Of a stretch of DNA of 64,000 bases, positions 55,927-64,000 are shown piece after piece (the first letter of the stretch is position 1; each line of letters opens with the position of its first letter). Origin of the DNA: Kosmotoga olearia TBF 19.5.1 (lineage in GTDB: Bacteria > Thermotogota > Thermotogae > Petrotogales > Kosmotogaceae). The notes beneath the pieces are model-generated. The model was not told the DNA's origin. It ran no database searches and was given only the letters and a program-made list of their open reading frames with translations. The stretch spans positions 496,001 to 560,000 of the forward strand of contig NC_012785.1 of the NCBI RefSeq assembly GCF_000023325.1. Direction: 5' to 3'. The position numbers and the translations under genes are program-made.

Positions 55927-57021
55927 ATGATCAGTACGACTATTTTTCCGGGTCGCTACGTTCAGGGTAGCGGTGCTTTGGAAAGATTAGGATCGGAAAT
56001 GGTACGATTTGGCAAGAAGGGATTCGTAATCTGTGATTCTTTCGTTTTAGAAAATCTTTTGCCTGACTTCAGGCAGAGTATGGAACAGTCTCTGGAAGTA
56101 GTTGTAGAAAAATTCGGCGGTGAATGCTCTGATGAAGAAATAAGCAGGCTGGCTGACCTGGCCAAAGGTGCCGGTTGCGAACTCATCGTTGGTATAGGTG
56201 GAGGCAAAACGCTCGATACGGCCAAAGCAGTTGCCTACGAACTAAAGCTCCCTGTCGTCATCGTTCCAACCCTTGCTTCAACAGACGCACCTTGTAGCGC
56301 TCTTTCAGTGATATATACACCCAACGGAGAATTCAAAAGATATCTGATTCTGCCTAAAAACCCCGATCTTGTATTGGTAGACACCAAAATAATTGCTCAA
56401 GCACCAGCCAGATTCCTGGTTTCAGGTATGGGTGATGCACTGGCTACCTGGTTCGAAGCTGAATCGTGCATGAAAAAGTACGCCAAAAACATGACCGGTA
56501 ACGTAGGTTCTATGACCGCTTACGCTCTGGCAAAGCTCTGCTATGAGACCCTGCTTGAATACGGTGTTGCTGCAAAATCATCTTGTGAAGCCAACGCCGT
56601 AACACCCGCTTTAGAACACATCGTAGAAGCAAACACACTGCTGAGTGGCTTGGGTTTTGAAAGCGGCGGCTTGGCTGCAGCACACGCTATCCACAATGGT
56701 CTTACGGTATTAGAGCAAACTCACAAATATTATCACGGTGAAAAAGTTGCATTTGGTACCCTCACGTCCCTGTTCCTTACAGATAAACCAAGAGAAATCA
56801 TTGATGAGGTCTATTCTTTCTGTGAATCCGTAGGCTTGCCCACCACACTTGCAGACATTGGGCTCGACGGTGTTTCAGACGAGGAACTCATGAAAGTAGC
56901 GGAAGCGGCATGTGCCGAAGGGGAAACCATACACAACGAACCCATTCCTGTCACTCCTGAAGCTGTTTATTCTGCTATCAAAACCGCAGACGCTGAAGGT
57001 AAAAGGAGAAAAGCGGTTTGA
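55927..57021 (+). CDS. gldA: Glycerol dehydrogenase
   Basis: A 364-residue NAD-dependent, zinc-dependent dehydrogenase of the iron-containing ADH fold. Motifs are FPGRYVQGSGALERLGSEM, IVGIGGGKTLDTAKAVAYE (NAD loop), PTLASTDAPCSALSVIYTPNGEF, SGMGDALATWFEAESC (metal Asp), and the late AAAHAIHNGLT and YYHGEKVAFGT with the metal His residues. The length fits the family. It converts glycerol to dihydroxyacetone, or the reverse. AAAGGGAGG precedes the ATG. It stands alone, with a small winged-helix gene about 100 bp downstream. Confidence 0.92.
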   Translation: MISTTIFPGRYVQGSGALERLGSEMVRFGKKGFVICDSFVLENLLPDFRQSMEQSLEVVVEKFGGECSDEEISRLADLAKGAGCELIVGIGGGKTLDTAKAVAYELKLPVVIVPTLASTDAPCSALSVIYTPNGEFKRYLILPKNPDLVLVDTKIIAQAPARFLVSGMGDALATWFEAESCMKKYAKNMTGNVGSMTAYALAKLCYETLLEYGVAAKSSCEANAVTPALEHIVEANTLLSGLGFESGGLAAAHAIHNGLTVLEQTHKYYHGEKVAFGTLTSLFLTDKPREIIDEVYSFCESVGLPTTLADIGLDGVSDEELMKVAEAACAEGETIHNEPIPVTPEAVYSAIKTADAEGKRRKAV

Positions 57022-57124
57022 TTGAAGTAGGTTTACTCACAGGTGGTCAAATAAATAAAGATATGTTCCCTGGATAACGAAGAGTCAATTTTAAATTTTA
57101 TTTTACGGCTTAATTTGGAGTGAA

Positions 57125-57424
57125 ATGATGAAAGCTTTACCTTGGGAAATCTTAGAGGAAGAAGATTGGAAGATTTTAAAAGATCTCTACTCTACGGCAC
57201 CGGATTGTGCCAAATTTTTGTCAAGACGCCTTCGTTTAGATCTCGGAGAAACTATGAGAAGGCTTCGGACGCTTGAAAGCAAAGGCTTCTTGGAAAGGGT
57301 TGAAGGACGATTTCTCAAAAAAAAGGGCCTTCGAAAACCCAAACACATGAATCACACTTACTACGAATTGACGCGCCCAGCAAGGCTTTATTTACGCAAA
57401 ATACTTTTTGAAGAGCAAAAATAA
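57125..57424 (+). CDS. Small winged-helix protein (DUF2250-like)
   Basis: A 99-residue basic protein. ILKDLYSTAPDCAKFLSRRL, then LGETMRRLRTLESKGFLERV, fits a helix-turn-helix followed by a wing (KHMNHTYYELT), ending in a basic helix (RPARLYLRKILF). The layout resembles archaeal-like DUF2250 proteins, often small regulators. GGAGTG stands before tandem ATG codons at 57125 and 57128. Target genes unknown; the neighbour gldA is a candidate by proximity only. Confidence 0.7.
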   Translation: MMKALPWEILEEEDWKILKDLYSTAPDCAKFLSRRLRLDLGETMRRLRTLESKGFLERVEGRFLKKKGLRKPKHMNHTYYELTRPARLYLRKILFEEQK

Positions 57425-57467
57425 AATGTACATAGGAACCCTAAACAAGAAGTCCATTTGCTTGTCT

Positions 57468-57496
57468 ATTACATTTATTGAGAAATTTCTTATAAT
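57468..57496 (+). promoter_or_regulatory. Possible promoter of the 60-residue winged-helix gene
   Basis: ATTACA (57468-57473), a 17-bp spacer and a perfect TATAAT (57491-57496), about 50 bp upstream of the ATG. The -35 box is poor. Confidence 0.4.
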
Positions 57497-57542
57497 AAAC
57501 TATGAGGTTATACATTATCTTGATTAAAGGAGGTGTAAAAGG

Positions 57543-57725
57543 ATGGAAGACAAGAAAGAAGTGGTGTTTGAGGCATTGAAAAAAGCAGGAAAACCATTAA
57601 GACCTGGAGATATTGCAAAGATGACAGGTATCGATAGCAAGGAAGTATCGAAGGTTATAAAAGAGCTAAAAAGCGAAGGTAAGGTTGAATCGCCAAAAAG
57701 GTGTTATTACGCACCAAAGGATTAA
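57543..57725 (+). CDS. 60-residue MarR-like winged-helix protein
   Basis: KEVVFEALKKAGKPLRPGDI, then AKMTGIDSKEVSKVIKELKS and GKVESPKRCYYAPKD, make a complete single winged helix with recognition helix SKEVSKVIKELK and wing SPKRCYYA. A very strong AAAGGAGGTG lies 9 bases before the ATG. Such tiny wHTH proteins occur in Thermotogota and archaea as stand-alone DNA-binding proteins. No ligand domain. A pronounced hairpin follows about 50 bp after the stop. Confidence 0.75.
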   Translation: MEDKKEVVFEALKKAGKPLRPGDIAKMTGIDSKEVSKVIKELKSEGKVESPKRCYYAPKD

Positions 57726-57777
57726 AAAGATACGTTTGTTCAAAGAATAGAAAAAACCATATCTTAAAGAGAATACA

Positions 57778-57820
57778 TTAACCCGAGGTGGATCTGTTTC
57801 TTATGATCCTTTCGGGTTAA
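57778..57820. terminator. Long hairpin between two genes
   Basis: TTAACCCGA (57778-57786) pairs with TCGGGTTAA (57812-57820), and GGATC (57790-57794) with GATCC (57805-57809). No T-run follows on the plus strand, so it may be a terminator of weak type, an RNA-stability element or a protein-binding dyad. Confidence 0.5.
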
Positions 57821-57965
57821 CGTATTGCTTTATACAACAAAAATCTGTGCCCTCGAAAAGTTTGAGTTATTCTCAAAATCAAACAAAATTGCTCAATTCT
57901 CCGTCAAATCTCTTGTGAAGAAGCTTGATGGCATGAACAGTCTTCGTAATAGAAGGAGGTTATAC

Positions 57966-58940
57966 ATGAAGCATTTATACGCGAAAGTAGTTATCGTCTT
58001 TCTCGTTGTGGTTTTATCTGTATCAAGTTTCTGCGGAATTTTCGATGAAGCCGACCTGCTACCTGGAACTCACTCGATCTTTTTTAATTACAGTGGACAT
58101 CAACGGCATTTCTACATCCACATACCGGAAAAGAAGAGGTATGAAAAATACCCGGTTGTTATTATGCTGCATGGAGGTGTTAGTAATTCCAAATTCTCCA
58201 TGAAACGTTTTGGTTGGATGGAACTTTCAGATAAGGAAGGTTTTATAGCTATTTTCCCAGATGCCTTGCCTCCTATTGGTGGGTCATCTCCCGACAATAC
58301 CATTTTTAGGCCGCAATCCTGGTGGGAAGGGTTGAATATCGATCCACGAAAGCTGGTTTTTAACGATTCAGTGGATGATGTCGGGTTTATAGCCACAATT
58401 ATACAGGAGCTAAAATCAGAAGATTTAATCGATGAAAAGCGCGTTTTCCTCACCGGATATTCTAATGGAGCTACAATGGCCATGTTTCTCGGGCTTAAAC
58501 TTTCAAATGTTATAGCAGCGGTCGCACCTGTTTGCGGTTTATATGTTCCTAAAGATCAACAAAAGATTTCATCACCAATTTCGGTGATGGTCATCATTGG
58601 TATGGACGACCCTTTCAATCCTTATTATGGGGGACTTATTCTACCGCCATGGTCTATAAAAATAGTCAAGAAACCACCTGTTGAAACCACTATCATGAAG
58701 TGGGTAAACTTACTGGGGCTTCCTGAACAGCCAGTTGAGCAATATGAAAATGAAGATGAGAAGTTCGTACTATACTCCAATGGTGAAACCGATTTTTATT
58801 TTCATGTATTCAAGAAATTAGGACACTTCTGGCCTCAGGCTGATTTAGACTATCCTTTGTGGTATTTCGGCGGAAGATATGATGAAATAAATGCCACAGA
58901 GATGATCTGGGAGTTTTTCAAGAAGCATCCAAAACGATGA
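57966..58940 (+). CDS. Secreted esterase, LpqC / PHB-depolymerase-like
   Basis: About 324 residues from the ATG at 57966, preceded by AAGGAGG; an upstream in-frame start at 57825 lies within noncoding sequence. Signal peptide KHLYAKVVIVFLVVVLSVSS. An alpha/beta-hydrolase fold: oxyanion region PVVIMLHGGVSNS, nucleophile FLTGYSNGATMAMFLG (Ser of GYSNG), acid in VIIGMDDPFNP, and His in FKKLGHFWPQ. This matches the polyhydroxybutyrate depolymerase-like/feruloyl-esterase-like family. The natural substrate is unknown; deacetylation of plant or microbial polysaccharides is common in the group. Confidence 0.82.
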   Translation: MKHLYAKVVIVFLVVVLSVSSFCGIFDEADLLPGTHSIFFNYSGHQRHFYIHIPEKKRYEKYPVVIMLHGGVSNSKFSMKRFGWMELSDKEGFIAIFPDALPPIGGSSPDNTIFRPQSWWEGLNIDPRKLVFNDSVDDVGFIATIIQELKSEDLIDEKRVFLTGYSNGATMAMFLGLKLSNVIAAVAPVCGLYVPKDQQKISSPISVMVIIGMDDPFNPYYGGLILPPWSIKIVKKPPVETTIMKWVNLLGLPEQPVEQYENEDEKFVLYSNGETDFYFHVFKKLGHFWPQADLDYPLWYFGGRYDEINATEMIWEFFKKHPKR

Positions 58941-58965
58941 TTTTTTTCAGATCTGCTTTCTATTA

Positions 58966-59658
58966 CTACTCCAGTGCTTTTTTCAGGGCAGCTCTTGCCA
59001 GGATTCTTGTGGAATCCAGAGTTGGTAGGGGAGATTCTTCCGGTATCACCAGCAAAGGTATCTCTGTACAGCCAAGCACAACGGCATCGCAACCCTGGTC
59101 CTTCAATTTACCGATTACTTCGTTAAAGTACGCTCGAGATTCAGGATAAAAGCGACCATAAACAAGCTCGTTGAAAATAATTTCATTGATTCGTTCCCTA
59201 TTTTTTGTCTCAGGGATTCTGTACCCAATACCCGCAGCATCAAGTTTTGCAGGATAAACGGGAGACTCCATCAAAAAGCGTGTGCCCAAAATTCCAAGGC
59301 ATTTATAGTTCTTTCGTTTTGCTTCAGCAGCAACTTCTTCAGCAATATGAAGCCATGGAATCGGAGATTTCTCGACAACAAGATCAAATGCATGATGAAT
59401 TGTATTGTCAGGACATATAGCAAAATCAGCCCCGGTTTTGGCCACTTTATGTGCTGAAGCCACCATCAAATCAGCCACTCTTTGCCAGTCACCTGCTTCA
59501 ATGTATTGCATATACTCCTCAAAAGAGAAGGTATGCATAGTAATCTCGGGGTGAGCGTATTTTCTTCCTATTAAGTTTTCACCTTCTATGCAGATTGTGC
59601 GGTAACAAAGAGCTGCTCCCTCAGCACTGCATGCAACTATTCCAATGTGTTTAGCCAT
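58966..59658 (-). CDS. Aspartate/glutamate racemase family protein
   Basis: About 230 residues from an ATG at 59658 with GGGGTGG upstream; a longer start at 59694 would add residues without similarity. KHIGIVACSAEGAALCYRTI opens the fold. The first active-site segment is ICPDNTIHHAF (Cys two residues before DNT) and the second is VVLGCTEIPLLV with the catalytic Cys. The DNT variant is common in a subgroup of clostridial and Thermotogota homologues, where a one-cysteine or altered mechanism is presumed. It converges on the esterase gene and lies just downstream of folC, murE and murF, so it could supply D-amino acids for the cell wall. Confidence 0.82.
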   Translation of the reverse strand: MAKHIGIVACSAEGAALCYRTICIEGENLIGRKYAHPEITMHTFSFEEYMQYIEAGDWQRVADLMVASAHKVAKTGADFAICPDNTIHHAFDLVVEKSPIPWLHIAEEVAAEAKRKNYKCLGILGTRFLMESPVYPAKLDAAGIGYRIPETKNRERINEIIFNELVYGRFYPESRAYFNEVIGKLKDQGCDAVVLGCTEIPLLVIPEESPLPTLDSTRILARAALKKALE

Positions 59659-59707
59659 ACTTCCACCCCTAAAGGTTAATTGGTGAAGCACCAATAAAGC
59701 ATACTCA

Positions 59708-60994
59708 TCATAATAAAAACTTTCTCGCCTCTCCTACAGTATACAGAGAACCGGTAACACAAACTATATCATTTTCCTTTGCTTCACTTAAAGCTAATTC
59801 TAGCGCAGTTTCCACATCTTCAACAACACTGATGTTTTTGTTAAATTTAACTACAATCTCACGCAAATCATGAGATGTAGTAGCTCTCGGGGTTTTTGGA
59901 GATGTAGCCACCACTTTATATGCCAGTGGAGCAAGTTCTTTTACGATTTTTTCTACTTCTTTGTCCTTCATAATCCCGATTACCAATATCAGCTTATCCT
60001 TCTTTTCAAGAACCTCCATAAGAGCTTCTTTTAGTCTTTTTGCAGCCAGATGATTGTGAGCACCATCTAAAACCACCATGGGTGCATCCTGTACTATTTC
60101 AAATCTGCCAGGCCAGAATGTGTTTTCCAAACCTTTTCTGATACTTTCATCACTGATCTCAATATCATAAAATCTAAGAATCTCTATCGCACCAACGGCA
60201 CAACTGGCATTTATCAGCTGGTATTTTCCTAATAGTGGTATCTTTAAGTTGTCGGACTCAGAAAAGATTCCCTTTACATTGAATCTTTGCCATTTGAGAT
60301 CTGAATTCACGAATTCGTACTTTATATCCCTTCCTATCTGATAAATCCTTGCCCTCTTTTCCTCACCTATTTTCTTAATAACATCGAGCGCTTCCCCTTC
60401 TGCTGCTGTAACCACGAACCCATTTTCTTTGATAATCCCGGCATCTTCTTTCGCGATAGAGGTTATATCGTTTCCCAGAATATCCATATGGTCATAGTCA
60501 CTATTTGTTATGACAGAAACCAGAGGCTTAACTACATTTGTAGCGTCATTCTCTCCACCCAATCCTACTTCTAAAACAGCAAAGTCTACTTTTTGCTGTT
60601 TAAAATAAACAAAAGCCATCGCAGTCACAACTTCAAAAAAAGTAGGAGACCCGAATTTAGAATTGGCTACCTCTGTAATATGTGGTCTGATTTTATTCAA
60701 AATCTCTACCACAACCTCTTCTTTTATTTGAAGTCCATTTATGGTCATTCTTTCAGTAAAATCAATCAAATGCGGTGAAATATATGTTCCTACTCTATAT
60801 CCTGCTTCTTTCAGTATAGAACTTATAAAGGCAACGGTAGAACCTTTGCCATTTGTACCCGCAACATGAACAACATTGAGGGAATCCTGCGGATTCCCCA
60901 AAAGTTCAAGAAGCATTTTTATTCTTCTAACTCCTGGCTTAATGCCAAATCTTCTCAAACTATATAGATAATCTAAAGCTTCTTTATAATCCAT
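59708..60994 (-). CDS. folC: Folylpolyglutamate / dihydrofolate synthase
   Basis: A 428-residue Mur-ligase-superfamily enzyme. The P-loop is VAGTNGKGSTVAFISSI, followed by GTYISPHLIDFTERM. AVLEVGLGGENDATNVV and VITNSDYDHMDILGNDI are FolC signatures, and LDGAHNHLAAKRL is the C-terminal folate-family motif. It adds glutamate to folates. Its start overlaps the end of murE by 11 bp, so the three ligase genes are one operon (murF-murE-folC). FolC next to mur genes is found in other Thermotogota and Firmicutes as well. Confidence 0.92.
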   Translation of the reverse strand: MDYKEALDYLYSLRRFGIKPGVRRIKMLLELLGNPQDSLNVVHVAGTNGKGSTVAFISSILKEAGYRVGTYISPHLIDFTERMTINGLQIKEEVVVEILNKIRPHITEVANSKFGSPTFFEVVTAMAFVYFKQQKVDFAVLEVGLGGENDATNVVKPLVSVITNSDYDHMDILGNDITSIAKEDAGIIKENGFVVTAAEGEALDVIKKIGEEKRARIYQIGRDIKYEFVNSDLKWQRFNVKGIFSESDNLKIPLLGKYQLINASCAVGAIEILRFYDIEISDESIRKGLENTFWPGRFEIVQDAPMVVLDGAHNHLAAKRLKEALMEVLEKKDKLILVIGIMKDKEVEKIVKELAPLAYKVVATSPKTPRATTSHDLREIVVKFNKNISVVEDVETALELALSEAKENDIVCVTGSLYTVGEARKFLL

Positions 60995-62450
60995 TTTTCA
61001 GTATCCTCTCCGCCACTTTTCTATCATTAAAGGGAATTTTTCTGTCTTTGATAATTTGATACTCTTCATGCCCTTTTCCTGCAATAAGCACCAAATCTCC
61101 CTCTTTTGCCATTTCCAATGCTTGTGTTATTGCCTCAAAGCGATCTTCGATAACCAGATATTGGAAAGAATTATCGACTTTCTTGATTCCAGATTCAATA
61201 TCACTTATAATTTCTGACGGCTCTTCATTTCTTGAGTTGTCAGAGGTAAGAATTGCGATATCACTCATTCTTGCTGCCACCACACCCATTAAGGGCCGCC
61301 TGTCCTTATCATCTCCACAACCAAATACAACTATTATTCTTCCTTCAGAAAGTCCTCTTGCGGTTTCAAGAGCTTTTTGAAGTGCATCAGGAGTATGGGC
61401 ATAGTCAACAATCACATCAAAAGATTGCCCACAGTCAATTCGTTCAAACCTTCCCGGAACACTTGCATGAGCGATAGCTTCTCTAATTTCATTAAGGTTC
61501 AGTCCTTCACTTATTCCCACCCCAACAGCAGCAAGGGCGTTATACACGTTGTATCTACCTGGTAATCGGAGGTAGAATACCGTTTCTCCTAAAGGGGTGA
61601 TAACATTAAATCTTGACCCTGTTTTCGAGACTTTTATATCAAAAGCTCTTATGTCTGCATTTTTATCATTTATTCCATAAGTCAGAATTTCTGTCCTTGT
61701 GTTTTTTATAATATGCTCCGCGTAAGGATCATCGATATTTATAACTGCTCTTCTTCCCGTCCGGCTTAAAAGCCTGAAGAACTTTATCTCTGCTTCCAAA
61801 TAGTTCTCCATTGTTTTATGAAAATCCATGTGATCTCTACTTATGTTGGTAAATACGCCTATATCAAATTCACAACCAGTTACCCTGTCCAGCACCGTGG
61901 CGTGGGTAGATACCTCCATAACCACGTATTCAAACTCTTTGTTTACCAGTTCGTTTAACATTGCCTGAAGCTCCAGGCTTTGTGGAGTGGTCGTACTTGC
62001 CGGCAATGTCCTGTTCCCTAAGTCGTACTCAATTGTTCCAAATAGAGCTACCTTCTTTCCCGCCTTTTTTAATACATCCCTTACCAGATAAGTGGTGGTT
62101 GTCTTGCCATTAGTACCGGCAATTCCTACTACCTGCAGTTTTTTTGACGGATATCCATAAAACCTGTTCGCCAAGACCGCTAGAGCATATCTTGTGTTAG
62201 GAACTTTAATAACAGTGACATCTTTAGCTGTTTTAACGTCTTTCTCAACCACCACTACCCGGGAACCTCTCTTTATTGCCTCGGGGATGAATTTGTGTCC
62301 ATCAAAATTAAAACCCGGAATACAAACAAATAAAAAACCTTCTTCCACTTTTCTCGAATCACATTCAATGCCGCGAATTACTAAGTCCTGCCTACCTTCA
62401 ACCCTTTTTTCTTTCAAATCTTTTATCAGTTCTCTTAGAACCATCTCCAT
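60984..62450 (-). CDS. murE: UDP-MurNAc-tripeptide synthetase
   Basis: A 488-residue cytoplasmic ligase adding the third amino acid of the peptidoglycan stem. P-loop VVGIAGTNGKTTTTYLVRDV, then VMEVSTHATVLDRV, FTNISRDHMDFH, VIVDYAHTPDALQKAL and late VLIAGKGHEEYQ. The amino-acid-recognition loop reads TSDNSRNEEP: it resembles the DNPR motif of diaminopimelate enzymes but has Ser in place of Pro. In Thermotoga relatives the enzyme uses lysine isomers, so specificity cannot be fixed here. It starts 14 bp after murF. Confidence 0.93.
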   Translation of the reverse strand: MEMVLRELIKDLKEKRVEGRQDLVIRGIECDSRKVEEGFLFVCIPGFNFDGHKFIPEAIKRGSRVVVVEKDVKTAKDVTVIKVPNTRYALAVLANRFYGYPSKKLQVVGIAGTNGKTTTTYLVRDVLKKAGKKVALFGTIEYDLGNRTLPASTTTPQSLELQAMLNELVNKEFEYVVMEVSTHATVLDRVTGCEFDIGVFTNISRDHMDFHKTMENYLEAEIKFFRLLSRTGRRAVINIDDPYAEHIIKNTRTEILTYGINDKNADIRAFDIKVSKTGSRFNVITPLGETVFYLRLPGRYNVYNALAAVGVGISEGLNLNEIREAIAHASVPGRFERIDCGQSFDVIVDYAHTPDALQKALETARGLSEGRIIVVFGCGDDKDRRPLMGVVAARMSDIAILTSDNSRNEEPSEIISDIESGIKKVDNSFQYLVIEDRFEAITQALEMAKEGDLVLIAGKGHEEYQIIKDRKIPFNDRKVAERILKNGL

Positions 62451-62464
62451 GTTTTGGTCCTCCC

Positions 62465-63871
62465 CTAGAAGACTCCAAGCCTTTTTCTCAATCTCTCCAC
62501 TATTTCTTCCATCTTCATTCCACGCGAGCCTTTGATCAAAACAATATCACCCGGTCTCAGGATTCTCAAAAGACGATCTGACGCTTCCACATTATTGACA
62601 GAAACAAATATATTTTCCCTGGGCATACCTTCATCTTCAGCTCCATGAGCCATATATTGCGCAAGATCTCCTACGGTTATCAACATGTCAAATCCACAAT
62701 CCGCACATATCTTACCTATCTGATAATGGAATTCTGGAGCTTTTTCCCCCAATTCCAGCATTTCACCCAGAATTGCTATCTTATTAGTATAAGAATTCAT
62801 CTTTCCAACAGCAACCAGAGCTTCTTGCATTGATTGAGGATTAGCGTTATAACAATCATTAATAATCCTTACACTTTCTTCATTCGAAGTCGCTCTATCT
62901 ATAAGAGGAATTTCGATTAATTCCATTCGCAGAGAGGGAAATTTAAAGTCTTTCAGAATATCTATCACTTTCTCTAAACTCAAACCAAAAACCACATGGG
63001 AAACAGCGATTGCTGCTAATCCATTGTAAACATTACAATAGGAAATAGTATTTAGTTTAACTCTGTAATTATTGTTTAGGGTAAATTCGAGAAACGTATC
63101 CCCAACTCTTATATTAGAAGCTGAAAATTCGGATTTATTTTCTACTCCAAAAGTAACTATCCGCTTTGTTCTAGATATCTCCTTCATTTTTAATACGTAT
63201 GGATCATCGGCATTCAAAACCGCTACCCCATCCTCAGGCAAAGATTCCACAAGTTCTGATTTCTCCTGATATACCCCTTCCCTTGTTTTCAAAAACTGCA
63301 GGTGAGTATCACCAATATTAGTAACGACACCAACTGAAGGTTTAGCTATCTCACAAAGCCTTTTTATACCTCCCAATAAATTTGTTTCCATTTCTAGAAC
63401 AGCCAGCTGCGTATGCCTGTCCATTTCCAACAAGGTCAATGGTACTCCCACAAAGTTATTGTAGCTTCCCTTTGCCTTTACAGTTTTGAACTCCCTGGTT
63501 AAGATATACCCTAGCATTTCTTTTGTGGTTGTTTTGCCATTAGAACCAGTAACCGCTATAACAGGGATGTCGAACTCTTCTCTATAAATCTTAGCTATGT
63601 CTCCAAGAGTTTTAAGTGTATCTCTCACCTTTATAATTATATTTTTGCTTTCAACCTCTCTTGACACAATTGCGCCTATCGCTCCTTTTTTGAAGGCTTC
63701 GTCTATAAAATAATGCCCATCAAATCTTTCCCCCTCCAGCGCAACAAATAAATCCCCTTTGTGTATTGTTCGAGTGTCGGTGGAAATGCCAAAAATCTCA
63801 ACATCAGGAGTTCCCGAGAGTAAAGTCCCACCTGTAGCTTCAATAATTTTAGACAAAGATATCGGTTCCAT
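62465..63871 (-). CDS. murF: UDP-MurNAc-tripeptide-D-Ala-D-Ala ligase
   Basis: A 468-residue Mur ligase. P-loop VIAVTGSNGKTTTKEMLGYI, then NNFVGVPLTLLEMDR and AVLEMETNLLGGIKRL (MurF signature), VVTNIGDTHLQFL, and IINDCYNANPQSMQEAL, which is diagnostic for MurF. The final segment GDIVLIKGSRGMKMEEIVE is also typical. It attaches D-Ala-D-Ala to the UDP-MurNAc-tripeptide. GGAGGTAAC precedes the ATG. First visible gene of the murF-murE-folC run. Confidence 0.95.
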   Translation of the reverse strand: MEPISLSKIIEATGGTLLSGTPDVEIFGISTDTRTIHKGDLFVALEGERFDGHYFIDEAFKKGAIGAIVSREVESKNIIIKVRDTLKTLGDIAKIYREEFDIPVIAVTGSNGKTTTKEMLGYILTREFKTVKAKGSYNNFVGVPLTLLEMDRHTQLAVLEMETNLLGGIKRLCEIAKPSVGVVTNIGDTHLQFLKTREGVYQEKSELVESLPEDGVAVLNADDPYVLKMKEISRTKRIVTFGVENKSEFSASNIRVGDTFLEFTLNNNYRVKLNTISYCNVYNGLAAIAVSHVVFGLSLEKVIDILKDFKFPSLRMELIEIPLIDRATSNEESVRIINDCYNANPQSMQEALVAVGKMNSYTNKIAILGEMLELGEKAPEFHYQIGKICADCGFDMLITVGDLAQYMAHGAEDEGMPRENIFVSVNNVEASDRLLRILRPGDIVLIKGSRGMKMEEIVERLRKRLGVF

Positions 63872-64000
63872 GAAAGTTACCTCCGAAAAAACATGAAGAT
63901 AGAAAGCTTTTGTTCACAGTTCCCTGGTATTTTCTAATTCAATAATATTACCTATGACAACATCTAATTTATATGTGATATTTTTCACAATTTAATTATG
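63872..64000. other. Upstream region of murF at the window edge
   Basis: 129 bp of AT-rich DNA with the ribosome site GGAGGTAAC (complement of about 63875-63883). Weak promoter-like words exist on the minus strand but none is convincing. Confidence 0.4.

Noticed and set aside
57778-57820. Riboswitch before the esterase
   Set aside because: A single long stem with a central bulge and no conserved aptamer core; better described as a plain hairpin.

Overview
The window looks like chromosomal DNA of a thermophilic member of the Thermotogota, most likely Kosmotogales (Kosmotoga or Mesotoga-like). This is inferred from moderate-to-low G+C, strong GGAGG-type ribosome binding sites, LipS1/LipS2-type lipoate synthesis, large mannan-use and ABC transport loci, and a CRISPR repeat ending in GTATGGAAAC. 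The genus cannot be fixed from sequence alone.

Layout. 1-1041: partial BMP-type nucleoside-binding protein. 1309-2972: ABC-2 exporter pair. 3604-9141: four-gene operon of a membrane-anchored WD40 protein, an unrecognised helical protein, a BrxD-like (DUF2791) ATPase and an Lhr/BrxHI-like helicase, which may be an undescribed BREX-related system. 9528-13275: prepilin-like genes. 13432-16123: LipS-type radical SAM pair plus LipM octanoyltransferase. 16310-27711: complete alpha-mannan locus (GH38, sugar ABC transporter, GH99, GH92, GntR/LacI regulator). 28065-32444: nitronate monooxygenase, malate/lactate dehydrogenase, malic enzyme. 32463-34719: a lone cas6 and a seven-repeat CRISPR array with its own promoter; the leader-proximal spacer is the 3' end of a tRNA. 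34970-36361: DUF234 ATPase. 36699-38185: IS110-family element. 38222-44297: alpha-2-macroglobulin operon with a YfaT-like protein and a secreted metallopeptidase-like protein. 44544-49610: duplicated Eis-like acetyltransferases flanking two HExxH proteins. 50277-54379: duplicated MFS exporters, one broken by a one-base deletion. 54631-55700: DDE insertion sequence with a 9-bp target duplication. 55927-58940: glycerol dehydrogenase, two small winged-helix proteins, a secreted esterase. 58966-63871: racemase, FolC, MurE, MurF.

The most unusual content is between the genes. Intergenic DNA is a mosaic of dispersed repeats: degenerate 7-bp tandem runs (TTGTNNG, NTCTCGG), about 100-bp blocks, and arrays of 15-bp mini-palindromes (6-bp arm, 3-nt loop, 6-bp arm) joined by 6-nt linkers, giving an exact 21-bp period at seven loci. 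On one strand most loops are C(GNA)G, the triloop class known for exceptionally stable DNA mini-hairpins. A 767-nt ORF-less group II intron (52059-52825, minus strand) sits inside one array exactly at a linker/palindrome junction, and removing it in silico restores the 21-bp register. Another copy of the dispersed repeat carries 18 bp of the CRISPR repeat, matching the degenerate distal end of the array.
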